Assembly (NCBI GenBank): GCA_009774615.1
Contig: VSOC01000007.1
Location: 1 to 29,386, forward strand
Direction: 5' to 3'
Origin: Lachnospiraceae bacterium
Lineage (GTDB): Bacteria > Bacillota > Clostridia > Lachnospirales > Lachnospiraceae
DNA length: 29,386 nt
Positions 14,821-23,414 of the stretch are shown here, one piece after another (position 1 is the first letter of the stretch; the number at the start of each line of letters is the position of its first letter). The notes beneath the pieces are model-generated. The model ran no database searches and had not been told where the DNA came from. It saw only the letters and a program-made list of their open reading frames with translations. A program made the translations under genes and the position numbers.

Positions 14821-16473
14821 ATGAAGCATACGATTAAACAGGAAGTTACCGTGCGTATTGCCCTTATTTTCATCGTTGTCATTATCAGCGGAATTGTAAC
14901 GGTCAGCGGAATGAGCCGAATTAGGGGCTACAGTAAGTCGACAGAACAGTCTACGGAAATCCATTCGCTGGTGCTGACGGCACAGAAGGCTCATTACGGC
15001 TGGGTGGAAAATTTATGTTCGGCGATTGCCATGGGCACAGAGTTTACCGGCAGCAAGGATTATAAGACCTGTGTGCTGGGCAAGTGGTTTTATGATTCGG
15101 ATCTTTCTACCATTGATAATGCGGAAATTCATCAGCTTATCGAGGAGATGAAGCCGATTCATCAGGCGATTCATGAGTCCGCACAGATTATCCTGGATAT
15201 GAACCAGACAGATCCGGAAGAAGCAAAACGGCTTTATCTGGAAGATACCAAGGTTAATGTAGATCAGTTGGTTGCGATTTTGGATAAGGTAGGGGCGATT
15301 ACCGAAGCTCAGGTAAGGGAAAACCAGAGCGGCTTATTAAAAGCAGTGAGCGGTACGGAAGCAATCAGCCTTGGTTCCATAGCGATCACACTGATTGTAT
15401 GTATTCTGCTTGTGCTTTATGTAATGAGCCGGATTATCCGTCCGCTCCAGACGATTACCGAGTCGAGCCGCAACCTGTCTGAGGGAAATCTTGATTTCCA
15501 CATTGATGTGAACAGCAGCAATGAAATCGGCGTGCTGGCAGACAGCCTGAACACTTCCGTAAAGAATCTGAAGCTGTATATTTCGGATATTTCCATGGTG
15601 CTGGATGAAATCGCTGCCGGAAATCTGGGCAAAGAAAGTGCGATTCAGTACATTGGTGATTTTGTACAGATTCAAAAAGCTATTGAAACGATCAGCGACC
15701 AGTTCTGCAATACGATGGAGCAGATTCATTCCTCGTCCAGCCAGGTAGATTCCGGTGCAAACCAGGTGGCTGTGGGTGCGCAGAGCCTTGCCCAGGGTGC
15801 TACGGAACAGGCATCGGAAGTAGATAACCTGCTGCAGATGATTGAACAGGTTACCAAGCAGATTAATGAAAATACAAAGAGTGCCGCGATTACAACGAAG
15901 GAAGCCGATAACGTTGGTGAGAAGATTACCATCTGCAGTGACCAGATGCAGAAGATGGCAGATGCGATGCAGCAGATTAGCTCCTGTTCAGGGGAAATTC
16001 AGCACATCATTAAGACCATTGAAGATATTGCCTTCCAGACGAATATTCTTGCTTTAAATGCAGCCGTAGAGGCAGCAAGGGCAGGAACCGCAGGCAAGGG
16101 ATTTGCTGTAGTAGCAGACGAGGTGCGCAATTTAGCAGCCAAGAGTGCGGATGCAGCAAAGAATACAACGGAACTGATTGAAAAGACGCTGCATGTTGTA
16201 GATAATGGTTCTCAGCTTACCCAATTAACCCAGGAATCTTTAGGAACGGTAGTTGAAGGAGCCGAAAAGGTTACGGAGCAGATTAAGATTATCTCTGCTG
16301 CTTCGGTTGAGCAGGAAGCTGCCATCAACCATATTAAGGACAGTATTTACCAGATTTCTACGGTTATTCAGTCGAATTCGGCGACTTCCGAAGAAAGTGC
16401 AGCAGCCAGCCAGCAGCTTGCCGGGCAGGCACAGGTATTAAAGAGCCTGATTAGTAAATTCCGTTTAAAGTAA
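14821..16473 (+). CDS. Methyl-accepting chemotaxis protein with extracellular CZB zinc-binding-type sensor (receptor 2)
   Basis: 550 residues. The first membrane helix is about 12-31 and the second about 184-205. The domain between them carries the CZB pattern: His58 in AHYGWVENL, Cys84 in CVLGKWFY, and His114/His118 in HQAIH. CZB domains bind zinc through a Cys and three His, and in characterised cases sense zinc or hypochlorous acid; they are usually cytoplasmic, whereas this one is predicted outside. HAMP (about 206-258), a second HAMP-like segment (EIAAGNLGKES...YIGDF) and the signalling hairpin with tip DIAFQTNILALNAAVEAARAG (about 402-422) follow. The protein ends at LISKFRLK and lacks the aromatic tail of its neighbours. 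AAGGAG precedes the ATG by 6 bases; the gene is 39 bases after receptor 1. Confidence 0.92.
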   Translation: MKHTIKQEVTVRIALIFIVVIISGIVTVSGMSRIRGYSKSTEQSTEIHSLVLTAQKAHYGWVENLCSAIAMGTEFTGSKDYKTCVLGKWFYDSDLSTIDNAEIHQLIEEMKPIHQAIHESAQIILDMNQTDPEEAKRLYLEDTKVNVDQLVAILDKVGAITEAQVRENQSGLLKAVSGTEAISLGSIAITLIVCILLVLYVMSRIIRPLQTITESSRNLSEGNLDFHIDVNSSNEIGVLADSLNTSVKNLKLYISDISMVLDEIAAGNLGKESAIQYIGDFVQIQKAIETISDQFCNTMEQIHSSSSQVDSGANQVAVGAQSLAQGATEQASEVDNLLQMIEQVTKQINENTKSAAITTKEADNVGEKITICSDQMQKMADAMQQISSCSGEIQHIIKTIEDIAFQTNILALNAAVEAARAGTAGKGFAVVADEVRNLAAKSADAAKNTTELIEKTLHVVDNGSQLTQLTQESLGTVVEGAEKVTEQIKIISAASVEQEAAINHIKDSIYQISTVIQSNSATSEESAAASQQLAGQAQVLKSLISKFRLK

Positions 16474-16537
16474 AGTGGAAGACCCGCCTACGGGCATATA
16501 AAGATTTAGGAAAGAAAAAGATTTAAGGAGAGTTACT

Positions 16538-18337
16538 ATGGGAGAGCGGATTAAAAATTTAAAAATCAGTGCAAAATTGCATGTACTTGTGGGGGTTGCA
16601 CTGGCCGGCATGTGTGCGATTGGTCTTATTTCTATTTTATTGATGGGAAGTTTAAATTCACAGACGGTTATTATCGCAGAAAAGTGGATGCCGAGTCTTG
16701 GCGTTGCCGAGCAGATGAATACCAATATTGCCAATGTGCGTCTGTATGAAGAATCATTTATTAATGCCAGTACGCCGCAGGAAGAAGACAATTATAGCAG
16801 CAGCCTTACCCAGGCTATGACAACGATGGATTCTTCGATTACGACTTATGGCGGTTATGTTTCAACGGCTGAGGGCAAAAAACTCTATGAAGCCCTGCAG
16901 TCTTCCTGGTCGGTTTATAAGGATGTGAACACCCAGCTGATCAACATGGTAAAAAATGGACAGAAGGCAGAGGCAGAGGAGTATTTAAACAGCGATACGG
17001 GAAGCAGCGCTTATAATGCTGTATTAGCCAATTTAAAGGAACTCAGCAATTTTAATACGCAGGGAAGCCAGGACGCTTATAATGAGAGTAATGGTACATA
17101 CCGTGGGGCGATTATCTGCCAGGTTGTGGTAATGATTGTTGTCTTTATTATTGGTATCTTCTTCTCCATGCTGATTATCGGAAGCATTCGTCAGCCGGTA
17201 ACGGAGCTGGAAAAGGCTGCAATCGAGATGGCAAACGGACGTCTGGATGTGGATATTTCCTACCAGTCCAAGGATGAGATCGGTGTGCTTTCGGAACAGT
17301 TCAGAATGTTAATCCGCAAGCTGCAGGCAATTATTGATGATGAAAACCAGTTCCTCGCGAAGATGGCATCCGGTGATTTTACCGTAGATTCCCAGTGCGA
17401 GCAGGAGTACATCGGCAGCTTCCACCAGCTTTTGATTTCCTTTAGAGCCATTGCCAAGCAGTTAAATGATGCCATGGGACAGATCAGCAACAGTTCCGAA
17501 CAGGTTTCCAACAGTTCCGAACAGGTTTCTTCCGGTGCGCAGGCACTCTCCCAGGGTGCTACAGAGCAGGCAAGCTCGATTGAAGAACTTGCAGCTACAA
17601 TCAGTGAAATTTCCGGCCAGATTAAAGATAATGCCGATAATGCTGTTAATGCTAATGATAAGGTTGGCGAGGTTGGCCATGAGATGAATCTGAGCAATGC
17701 CAAGATGCAGGATATGATTAAAGCGATGGAAAATATCAGCAGTTGTTCCAATGAAATCGGAAAGATTATTAAGACGATTGAAGATATTGCTTTCCAGACG
17801 AATATCCTGGCATTGAACGCCGCAGTAGAGGCAGCAAGGGCAGGTACCGCAGGAAAAGGCTTTGCCGTAGTTGCTGATGAAGTAAGAAACCTGGCAAGCA
17901 AGAGTGCAGAGGCTTCCAAGAATACGGCAGTATTGATTGAAAATTCCATCCAGGCCGTACAGGAGGGTACACAGATTGCCGCAGATACCGCAAAATCCCT
18001 TGTTCATGCCGTTGAAGGTGCAAAGGATGTTACTGTGCTTGTGGATAAGATTTCTGTAGCCAGCAAGGAGCAGTCGGCGGCGATTGCCCAGATTACTTTA
18101 GGAATTGACCAGATTTCCAGCGTTATCCAGACAAACTCTGCAACAGCGCAGCAGAGTGCTGCCGCCAGTGAAGAGCTCTCCAGCCAGGCGCAGCTGATGA
18201 AGAGTCTGGTAAGCCGCTTTAAACTGGCTAATTCCGGAGGAATGATGGCTTCAGGCGCAAGAGGCGGTGCAAGTTATCACCAGGAGCCGGATACCGCAGG
18301 TGAAGATTTTTATTACGGCGGTTCCGATAAATATTGA
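16538..18337 (+). CDS. Methyl-accepting chemotaxis protein with four-helix-bundle sensor (receptor 3)
   Basis: 599 residues. Membrane helices at about 15-37 and 192-217 flank a helical sensor of the 4HB_MCP type: AEKWMPSLGVAEQMNTNIANVRLYEESFI fits its first helix. HAMP (about 218-270), a HAMP-like repeat (MASGDFTVDSQ...YIGSFHQL) and the coiled-coil hairpin with tip DIAFQTNILALNAAVEAARAG (about 416-436) follow. The C-terminus is a Gly/Ser-rich linker and the tail DFYYGGSDKY, almost identical to that of receptor 1. AAGGAG lies 7 bases before the ATG. It is the last gene of the receptor operon, closed by the terminator at 18371-18405. A perfect tandem duplication at 17488-17529 encodes NSSEQVS twice. 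The ligand is unknown. Confidence 0.93.
   Translation: MGERIKNLKISAKLHVLVGVALAGMCAIGLISILLMGSLNSQTVIIAEKWMPSLGVAEQMNTNIANVRLYEESFINASTPQEEDNYSSSLTQAMTTMDSSITTYGGYVSTAEGKKLYEALQSSWSVYKDVNTQLINMVKNGQKAEAEEYLNSDTGSSAYNAVLANLKELSNFNTQGSQDAYNESNGTYRGAIICQVVVMIVVFIIGIFFSMLIIGSIRQPVTELEKAAIEMANGRLDVDISYQSKDEIGVLSEQFRMLIRKLQAIIDDENQFLAKMASGDFTVDSQCEQEYIGSFHQLLISFRAIAKQLNDAMGQISNSSEQVSNSSEQVSSGAQALSQGATEQASSIEELAATISEISGQIKDNADNAVNANDKVGEVGHEMNLSNAKMQDMIKAMENISSCSNEIGKIIKTIEDIAFQTNILALNAAVEAARAGTAGKGFAVVADEVRNLASKSAEASKNTAVLIENSIQAVQEGTQIAADTAKSLVHAVEGAKDVTVLVDKISVASKEQSAAIAQITLGIDQISSVIQTNSATAQQSAAASEELSSQAQLMKSLVSRFKLANSGGMMASGARGGASYHQEPDTAGEDFYYGGSDKY
17488..17529 (+). repeat. Perfect 21-base tandem duplication inside receptor 3
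   Basis: Two identical 21-base units (17488-17508 and 17509-17529) each encode seven residues, NSSEQVS read in register. This is exactly one heptad of the coiled coil. Receptor 1 has an equal-length QSADQVSSGSDQVSS segment here, so the duplication does not change the bundle length relative to its paralogue. Confidence 0.85.
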
Positions 18338-18370
18338 TGACTTAGAGAAATAATGCGTAATTTCACAGGA

Positions 18371-18405
18371 AAAAAGGAATAATCGATAAGGTTATTCCTT
18401 TTTTC
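18371..18405 (+). terminator. Intrinsic terminator of the receptor operon
   Basis: AAAAAGGAATAA (18371-18382) and TTATTCCTTTTT (18392-18403) are perfect complements around a 9-base loop, and the 3' arm ends in a run of six T. It lies 33 bases after the receptor 3 stop codon and separates the chemotaxis genes from the polA block. Confidence 0.88.
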
Positions 18406-18434
18406 TTGTTCGTTTTGCTTTTTTGGTGTATGAT
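18406..18434 (+). promoter_or_regulatory. Candidate promoter for the anti-sigma-like gene and polA
   Basis: TTGTTC (18406-18411), a 17-base spacer and TATGAT (18429-18434) follow directly after the terminator and lie 68 bases before the start at 18503. The -10 is good and the -35 is weak. No other promoter is evident before polA. Confidence 0.45.
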
Positions 18435-18502
18435 AGAGGAAGAACATGATTTTAAGGCAAACTGCAGATAACAAAATGAGGGAAGAATAAGGGGGAAGGC
18501 GG

Positions 18503-18838
18503 ATGAATTGCCAGGAAGCACAGAGGCTGGTAATGCCCTACATCCAGGATGAACTTACCGACAGGGAACTTGAGGAGTTTTTGGAGCACGTGGAAACCTG
18601 CCCGGCATGTCAGGAAGAACTGGAAATTTATTTTATGGTTTCTCTGGGACTCAGGCAGCTGGATGAGGGAAGCGGCAGTTTTAATATGAAGCAGGAGATG
18701 GAGGAAGCACTGGATCTGTCTTACCGCAGAGTTCATTTTGTGCGGACGATAAAAATTGCCTGCTATGCGGTAAATACGCTGGCAGGGATGGGGCTTTTAT
18801 CGACCTTTCTTCTTCAGCTTCGGATATGGCTGGGATAG
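18503..18838 (+). CDS. Zinc-finger anti-sigma-factor-like membrane protein (zf-HC2 type)
   Basis: 111 residues. The N-terminus carries the zinc-binding anti-sigma signature: Cys3, then His29, Cys33 and Cys36 in HVETCPAC. Acidic, helix-forming sequence surrounds it (ELTDRELEEFLEHVETC), as in the ZAS/zf-HC2 family. A C-terminal hydrophobic segment (about 87-106, ACYAVNTLAGMGLLSTFLL) predicts one membrane helix, leaving the zinc domain in the cytoplasm. ZAS proteins usually hold an ECF sigma factor inactive, but no sigma-factor gene is adjacent. The role here is therefore open: it may be an orphan anti-sigma factor or a zf-HC2 domain used for something else. A GGGGGA ribosome binding site precedes the ATG by about 7 bases. 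Only 42 bases separate it from polA, so the two are probably cotranscribed. Confidence 0.7.
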   Translation: MNCQEAQRLVMPYIQDELTDRELEEFLEHVETCPACQEELEIYFMVSLGLRQLDEGSGSFNMKQEMEEALDLSYRRVHFVRTIKIACYAVNTLAGMGLLSTFLLQLRIWLG

Positions 18839-18880
18839 TATAGTTTGTGCTGGAAGACATACAGCGGAATGGAGAACACT

Positions 18881-21634
18881 ATGGGAAAATTAATGTTAAT
18901 TGACGGACACAGTATCCTGCACCGTGCTTATTACGGGGTGCCGGATTTAACCAATGCAGAAGGCTTGCACACCAATGCAGTTTTTGGCTTTTTAAATATT
19001 ATGTTCAGGCTTTTGGATGAAGAAAAACCGGATTACCTTGCCATAGCCTTTGATCTGGGGGAACCAACCTTCCGCCATCAGATGTATAAGGAGTATAAGG
19101 CCAATCGAAATCCTATGCCGCCGGAACTTTTTGAACAGGTGGATTTAATCAAGAAGGTTTTAGCTTCTATGGAAATCCCAATTTTAACGATGGCAGGCTT
19201 TGAGGCTGATGATATCTTGGGAACCGTGGCCAAACAAACCCAGGAAAAGGGAGAAGACGTGGTGGTTATTTCCGGGGATCGGGATTTGCTGCAGCTTGCC
19301 GATAAGAAAATCAAAATTCGTATTCCCAAAACCAGCAAAGGGGTGACGGAGGTTTTTAATTATTATCCGGAAGATGTTAAGCAGGAGTACGGAGTTACCC
19401 CGGAAGAATTTATCGAGGTAAAGGCATTGATGGGGGATTCCTCGGACAATATCCCCGGAGTACCTTCCATCGGTCAGAAGACGGCAACGGCGATTATTGC
19501 TGCCTATCACAGCATTGAGAATGCCTATGCCCATCTGGAAGAGATTAAACCTCCCCGTGCAAAAAAGGCTTTGGGAGAACACTATGATACAGCACAGTTT
19601 TGCAGGAAGCTGGTAACGATTTGCACCAGCTGCGGGATTAGCTTTTCCCTTCAGGAAGCAAAATTGGGAAATCTTTATACGCAGGAGGCTTTTCAGATCA
19701 TTAAGGATCTGGATTTTAAATCCTTCTTAAGCCGCTTTGCGGCAGAGGCATCCGAAAACATCCGCCTGGAGGAACATTTTACGGTGACGGATAAAAAGAA
19801 GACCGCTGAAAGCTGGGTGAAACGTGCCTCTGCCCTGGCTGCGGATAAGGTGGGACGGTCCTTTATCGGGATGCAGATTTTTGCTGCACAGAAGAAGGTG
19901 GAGGAAGAGCAGATTTCCTTTTCTTTTGGTGACGGAAATGAACTGGGACTGGGGCAGAAGGATGAAGAAGAAACGAGGGGGCTTAGCATAACCGGGCTTG
20001 CCATTTCCTTAGGAAAAGAAGAATCCGTGTGTATAAAGACCGGTAAGGAAATTTCCGGAGAATGGCTGCAGGAGAGTTTCTGCCGGATTGTTCATCAGGC
20101 GCAGCCAGGCCGCGTGTGGGTGCCGGAATTAAAAGAGAGCCTGCCGTTTACGGATTTTGACTATGGCGCTGCGGTATTTGACGCCGGTGTAGCTGCTTAT
20201 CTTTTAAATCCCTTAAAGGACAGCTACCAGTATCAGGATCTGTCCGGAGATTATCTGGGAATCAGCCTGCCTGCGCAAAAGGATCTTCTGGGAAAACTTT
20301 CTGTGGGTACGGGACTTTTGGAAGGTGATGAAAAGGCAGGACAATGCGCCTGCTACCAGGCGTGTGTGGCTTCTCTTACGGCTCCGGTACTGGAAGAAAA
20401 GCTGAAAAAAACAGGGATGTGGGATCTTTTCCTGGATATTGAGATGCCATTGATTTACAGTCTTTTCCATATGGAACAGGCAGGGGTTAAGGTTAAGCGT
20501 GAGGTTTTAAAAGAGTACGGGGATAAATTAAAGGTGCAGATTTCGGCACTTGAAAAACAGATTCACGAAGAATGCGGTCAGGTATTTAATATCAATTCGC
20601 CCAAACAGCTTGGCGAGGTGCTTTTTGAGAAGATGCAGCTTCAGGGCGGAAAGAAAACCAAAACCGGCTATTCGACGGCGGCAGACGTTTTAGAAAAGCT
20701 GGCCGTGGATGTTCCGGTGGTGCAGAAAATCCTGGATTACCGCCAGCTGACAAAATTAAACTCCACCTATGCCGAAGGCTTGTCTGCATTTATCGGGCCG
20801 GATGAGCGGATTCACGGAAAGTTTAACCAGACGATTACGGCGACCGGACGGATCAGCAGCACCGAACCAAATCTTCAGAACATTCCGGTGCGTATGGAAC
20901 TTGGCCGGGAGATCCGCAAGGTTTTTGTGCCGGAAGAGGGTTTTGTATTTATTGACGCAGATTATTCCCAGATTGAACTGCGGATTTTAGCCTCCCTGTC
21001 CGAAGATGAACGTTTAATTAAGGCTTACGGTTCGGCTCAGGATATTCATGCCATAACGGCTTCCGAGGTATTCCATGTTCCTCTGCAGGAGGTCACTTCC
21101 TTACAGCGAAGAAATGCCAAGGCTGTCAATTTCGGTATCGTCTATGGAATCAGTGCCTTTGGCCTGGGTGAGGGCTTGAGTATCTCGAAAAAGGAGGCTC
21201 AGGAATATATTGACAAGTATTTTGAAACCTATCCTGGCGTGAAGGAGTATCTGGAACGGCTGGTAAGGGAAGGGAAGGAACTGGGCTATGTAACTACGCT
21301 CTATGGAAGACGCCGCCCTGTGCCGGAGATGAAATCGGATAACTTTAAGCAGCGTTCCTTTGGAGAGCGGGTGGCAATGAATTCACCCATCCAGGGAACG
21401 GCGGCAGATATTATGAAAATTGCCATGATTGGCGTAGATCAGGAACTGCGGAGGAAAAAACTGCGCTCCCGCATCGTCCTTCAGGTGCATGATGAACTGC
21501 TGATTGAAGCGTGGAAGGAAGAGGCAGAGGAAGTAAAAAAGATTTTAGAGGATAAGATGAAACATGCCTCGCAGTTAAAGGTGTCGCTGGAGGTGGAAGC
21601 ACAGGAAGGGGATTCCTGGTTTGCTGCAAAATAA
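18881..21634 (+). CDS. polA: DNA polymerase I
   Basis: 917 residues from the ATG at 18881 (MGKLMLIDGHSILHRAYYG), which has GGAG 6 bases upstream; in-frame ATGs at 18845 and 18869 would add 12 or 4 atypical residues. The N-terminal 5'-3' exonuclease domain shows YKANRNPMPPEL, GFEADDILGTVA, VISGDRDLLQLA and GDSSDNIPGVPSIGQKTA. The middle 3'-5' exonuclease-like domain lacks the DxE metal site of the proofreading exonuclease, as in many Firmicutes. The polymerase domain has TGRISSTEPNLQNIP, DADYSQIELRIL (Asp694), RRNAKAVNFGIVYG and VHDELLIE (Asp871). The enzyme fills repair gaps and removes RNA primers from Okazaki fragments. It heads a plus-strand housekeeping block that includes a DNA glycosylase. 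Confidence 0.96.
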   Translation: MGKLMLIDGHSILHRAYYGVPDLTNAEGLHTNAVFGFLNIMFRLLDEEKPDYLAIAFDLGEPTFRHQMYKEYKANRNPMPPELFEQVDLIKKVLASMEIPILTMAGFEADDILGTVAKQTQEKGEDVVVISGDRDLLQLADKKIKIRIPKTSKGVTEVFNYYPEDVKQEYGVTPEEFIEVKALMGDSSDNIPGVPSIGQKTATAIIAAYHSIENAYAHLEEIKPPRAKKALGEHYDTAQFCRKLVTICTSCGISFSLQEAKLGNLYTQEAFQIIKDLDFKSFLSRFAAEASENIRLEEHFTVTDKKKTAESWVKRASALAADKVGRSFIGMQIFAAQKKVEEEQISFSFGDGNELGLGQKDEEETRGLSITGLAISLGKEESVCIKTGKEISGEWLQESFCRIVHQAQPGRVWVPELKESLPFTDFDYGAAVFDAGVAAYLLNPLKDSYQYQDLSGDYLGISLPAQKDLLGKLSVGTGLLEGDEKAGQCACYQACVASLTAPVLEEKLKKTGMWDLFLDIEMPLIYSLFHMEQAGVKVKREVLKEYGDKLKVQISALEKQIHEECGQVFNINSPKQLGEVLFEKMQLQGGKKTKTGYSTAADVLEKLAVDVPVVQKILDYRQLTKLNSTYAEGLSAFIGPDERIHGKFNQTITATGRISSTEPNLQNIPVRMELGREIRKVFVPEEGFVFIDADYSQIELRILASLSEDERLIKAYGSAQDIHAITASEVFHVPLQEVTSLQRRNAKAVNFGIVYGISAFGLGEGLSISKKEAQEYIDKYFETYPGVKEYLERLVREGKELGYVTTLYGRRRPVPEMKSDNFKQRSFGERVAMNSPIQGTAADIMKIAMIGVDQELRRKKLRSRIVLQVHDELLIEAWKEEAEEVKKILEDKMKHASQLKVSLEVEAQEGDSWFAAK

Positions 21635-21741
21635 ATGCCGTAAAAAACTGTGTATGGACAGAGATGTTCATAGAGCAAAGCGGACGGATCGCTGCCGTAA
21701 GCGCACAGAAACAGTAACGGCGGATAAGGTTGGATTAGGAT

Positions 21742-22029
21742 ATGCTGGAACGAAGCGGATTTATGCCTGTGAATTATTTAAAAAAAGAAAGCTTTACCGG
21801 AAGTTACCTGGGTATGCGGTTTAAGATGACAAAGGCACAGGTGGGAGAGGGAGAGGAAGAAAAAACCGTCCTTCGGGTGTTTCACTGGCCGGAGCCCTAT
21901 GGGTTTGAAGCTACAGCAAAAGAATTAAAGCAGTCTGTGGATACCTCTTTTGACGAGGAAGGGATTCAGGCAGGAATCGCATGGCTGAATGAGGAATATG
22001 AAAAACATTACGGGCAGGATGTACGGTGA
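21742..22029 (+). CDS. Conserved hypothetical small protein
   Basis: 95 residues beginning MLERSGFMPVNYLKKESFTGSYLGMRF. The body is mixed charged and aromatic (RVFHWPEPYGFEATAKELKQ...), ends in an amphipathic helix (GIQAGIAWLNEEYEKHYG), and has no signal peptide or membrane segment. It resembles small uncharacterised proteins I associate with Lachnospiraceae, but I cannot name a function. Translation could start at 21742 (AAGG-rich sequence upstream) or at the second Met, 21763 (MPVNYLKKE), which may be the more conserved start. It sits between polA and the DNA glycosylase on the same strand with moderate gaps (107 and 63 bases). Codon use matches its neighbours, so it is likely a real gene. 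Confidence 0.6.
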   Translation: MLERSGFMPVNYLKKESFTGSYLGMRFKMTKAQVGEGEEEKTVLRVFHWPEPYGFEATAKELKQSVDTSFDEEGIQAGIAWLNEEYEKHYGQDVR

Positions 22030-22092
22030 AGCGTGCACAGAGTGGATGTATATCCGATTGTATGCTAAAGCGTCTGCAGAATGGAGGATATA

Positions 22093-22608
22093 ATGCGTTT
22101 GGCGGAAGAGTTTTTTCAGAGGGACTGTCTTGCGGTTGCCCCGGCGCTGGTGGGAAAGGTTTTGGTTCGGCAGTTTAAGGACGGGCAGCAGGTCCGGCTG
22201 AGGATTTCGGAAACGGAAGCCTATCGCGGGGAAGCAGATACCGCCTGCCATGCCCACAAGGGACGGACGAAGCGGACGGAAGTGCTTTATCAGGAGGCAG
22301 GGCGGATCTATGTTTATCTCTGCTATGGAATGCACTGGCTTTTAAATTTTGTTACCGGAGAGAAGGAGCAGCCGCAGGCCGTTTTGATCCGGGCCTGTGA
22401 AGAAGCTGACGGGCCGGGAAAGCTGACCAAAAAACTGGCGGTGGACGGACATTTCAACAATACTTCGGTTTTTGAACAGACCGAGTTATGGGTGGAAGAT
22501 GACCGGACACAGGTAAAGATCGTGACGGATACCCGCGTGGGGATTGGCTATGCCAGCAGAGAAGATCAGGAAAGGCTGTGGAGGTTTAAGGCTTGCCGCA
22601 GGCAATAA
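22093..22608 (+). CDS. mpg: 3-methyladenine DNA glycosylase (AAG/MPG family)
   Basis: 171 residues from the ATG at 22093, which has GGAGG (22083-22087) 5 bases upstream; the in-frame ATG at 22081 overlaps that site. Family landmarks are clear: AEEFFQRDCLAVAPALVGKVLVR at the start, RISETEAYRGEADTACHAHKGRTKRTEVLY with the catalytic Glu of SETEAY, YVYLCYGMHWLLNFVTG, VLIRACEE and LTKKLAVDGHFNNTS. The enzyme excises alkylated purines such as 3-methyladenine, and often hypoxanthine, by base flipping. It is slightly shorter than typical bacterial members (about 190-200 residues), mainly at the C-terminus. It lies in a repair-flavoured neighbourhood after polA and 31 bases before coaE. Confidence 0.9.
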   Translation: MRLAEEFFQRDCLAVAPALVGKVLVRQFKDGQQVRLRISETEAYRGEADTACHAHKGRTKRTEVLYQEAGRIYVYLCYGMHWLLNFVTGEKEQPQAVLIRACEEADGPGKLTKKLAVDGHFNNTSVFEQTELWVEDDRTQVKIVTDTRVGIGYASREDQERLWRFKACRRQ

Positions 22609-22639
22609 GCAGCATAAACAAGTGCAGAGGGGATAAAAA

Positions 22640-23257
22640 ATGTTAAAGGCAGGACTGACCGGCGGTGTCGGGGCAGGAAAAAGCAGGATTCTTTCCTGGA
22701 TGGAAAAGACGTGGGGAGCCGGGATTATCCGCACGGATGAGGTGGCGCACCAGTTGATGGAACCCGGGGAAAAAGCTTATATTCGTGTGACTGAGGAGCT
22801 GGGAACATCCTTTTTGGACCAGGAGGGAAGGATTGATCGCCCGGCGCTTGCCCGGCTGATTTTTCAGGACGGGCAGGCAAAAAAGACGATTGATAGGATT
22901 ACGCATCCCTTAGTGTGGGAATCGGTGAAACAAACACTTCTTTCTGCCGAAGAAACAAAAAAATACGAGGTTATGGTTGTGGAGTCGGCACTTTTTGATG
23001 AAGCATCTCTTACTTTTTTGGATGAGATCTGGTATGTCTATACGCCAAAGGAAATTCGGATAGAGCGTCTGATGGAAAGCCGGGGCTACAGCAGGGAAAA
23101 ATGCAGATCAATTCTTGCAAACCAGCGAACGGATGAAGAGTTTCGCCGACACAGTCACAGGGTAATTGTCAATGACGGAAACTGGGAAAAAACGGAGAGA
23201 GAAGCAAGTGCGGTTTACCAGGCGGCTCTGGCAGAGCGAAATGCCGGTGTTTTTTAG
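22640..23257 (+). CDS. coaE: Dephospho-CoA kinase
   Basis: 205 residues. The P-loop GLTGGVGAGKS (residues 5-15) is followed by the CoaE hallmarks IIRTDEVAHQLMEPG, IDRPALARLIF, ITHPLVWESV and VVESALFDE, then VYTPKEIRIERLMESRGYSREKC with the lid region, and VIVNDGNWE. It phosphorylates the 3' hydroxyl of dephospho-CoA, the last step of coenzyme A synthesis, in the cytoplasm. An AGAGGGGA site precedes the ATG by 6 bases. polA-coaE neighbourhoods are common in Firmicutes, and only the small hypothetical and the glycosylase intervene here. Length and motifs are normal. Confidence 0.95.
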   Translation: MLKAGLTGGVGAGKSRILSWMEKTWGAGIIRTDEVAHQLMEPGEKAYIRVTEELGTSFLDQEGRIDRPALARLIFQDGQAKKTIDRITHPLVWESVKQTLLSAEETKKYEVMVVESALFDEASLTFLDEIWYVYTPKEIRIERLMESRGYSREKCRSILANQRTDEEFRRHSHRVIVNDGNWEKTEREASAVYQAALAERNAGVF

Positions 23258-23285
23258 GAAAACCAAAGGAAAAATAATTTTTCTA

Positions 23286-23314
23286 TTGAATCCTTTCCGA
23301 TTTTATATTACAAT
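23286..23314 (+). promoter_or_regulatory. Sigma-A-type promoter for the MBL-fold hydrolase gene
   Basis: TTGAAT (23286-23291), a 17-base spacer and TACAAT (23309-23314) lie in the 157-base gap between coaE and the next gene, about 100 bases before the start at 23415. The gap suggests that a new transcription unit begins here. Confidence 0.55.
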
Positions 23315-23414
23315 GGTGGGCGAAAAACCTGTTAGTAAAGGAAGCGGGTTATTGTTTTTACCGATCCGCGCACAGATGAACAGAAACGGAAACAGAGAAG
23401 GAACAGGCATTGTT

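Noticed and set aside
16484..16500. Small hairpin CCCG-CCTA-CGGG between receptors 2 and 3 as a terminator
   Set aside because: Only four pairs and no T-run follow; the genes are 64 bases apart and probably cotranscribed.
17260..17949. 229-codon minus-strand frame opposite receptor 3 (and a similar one at 13971-14534 opposite receptor 1)
   Set aside because: Both are shadows of the conserved receptor signalling domain, rich in Ser/Ala/Ile from antisense reading, with no start signals.
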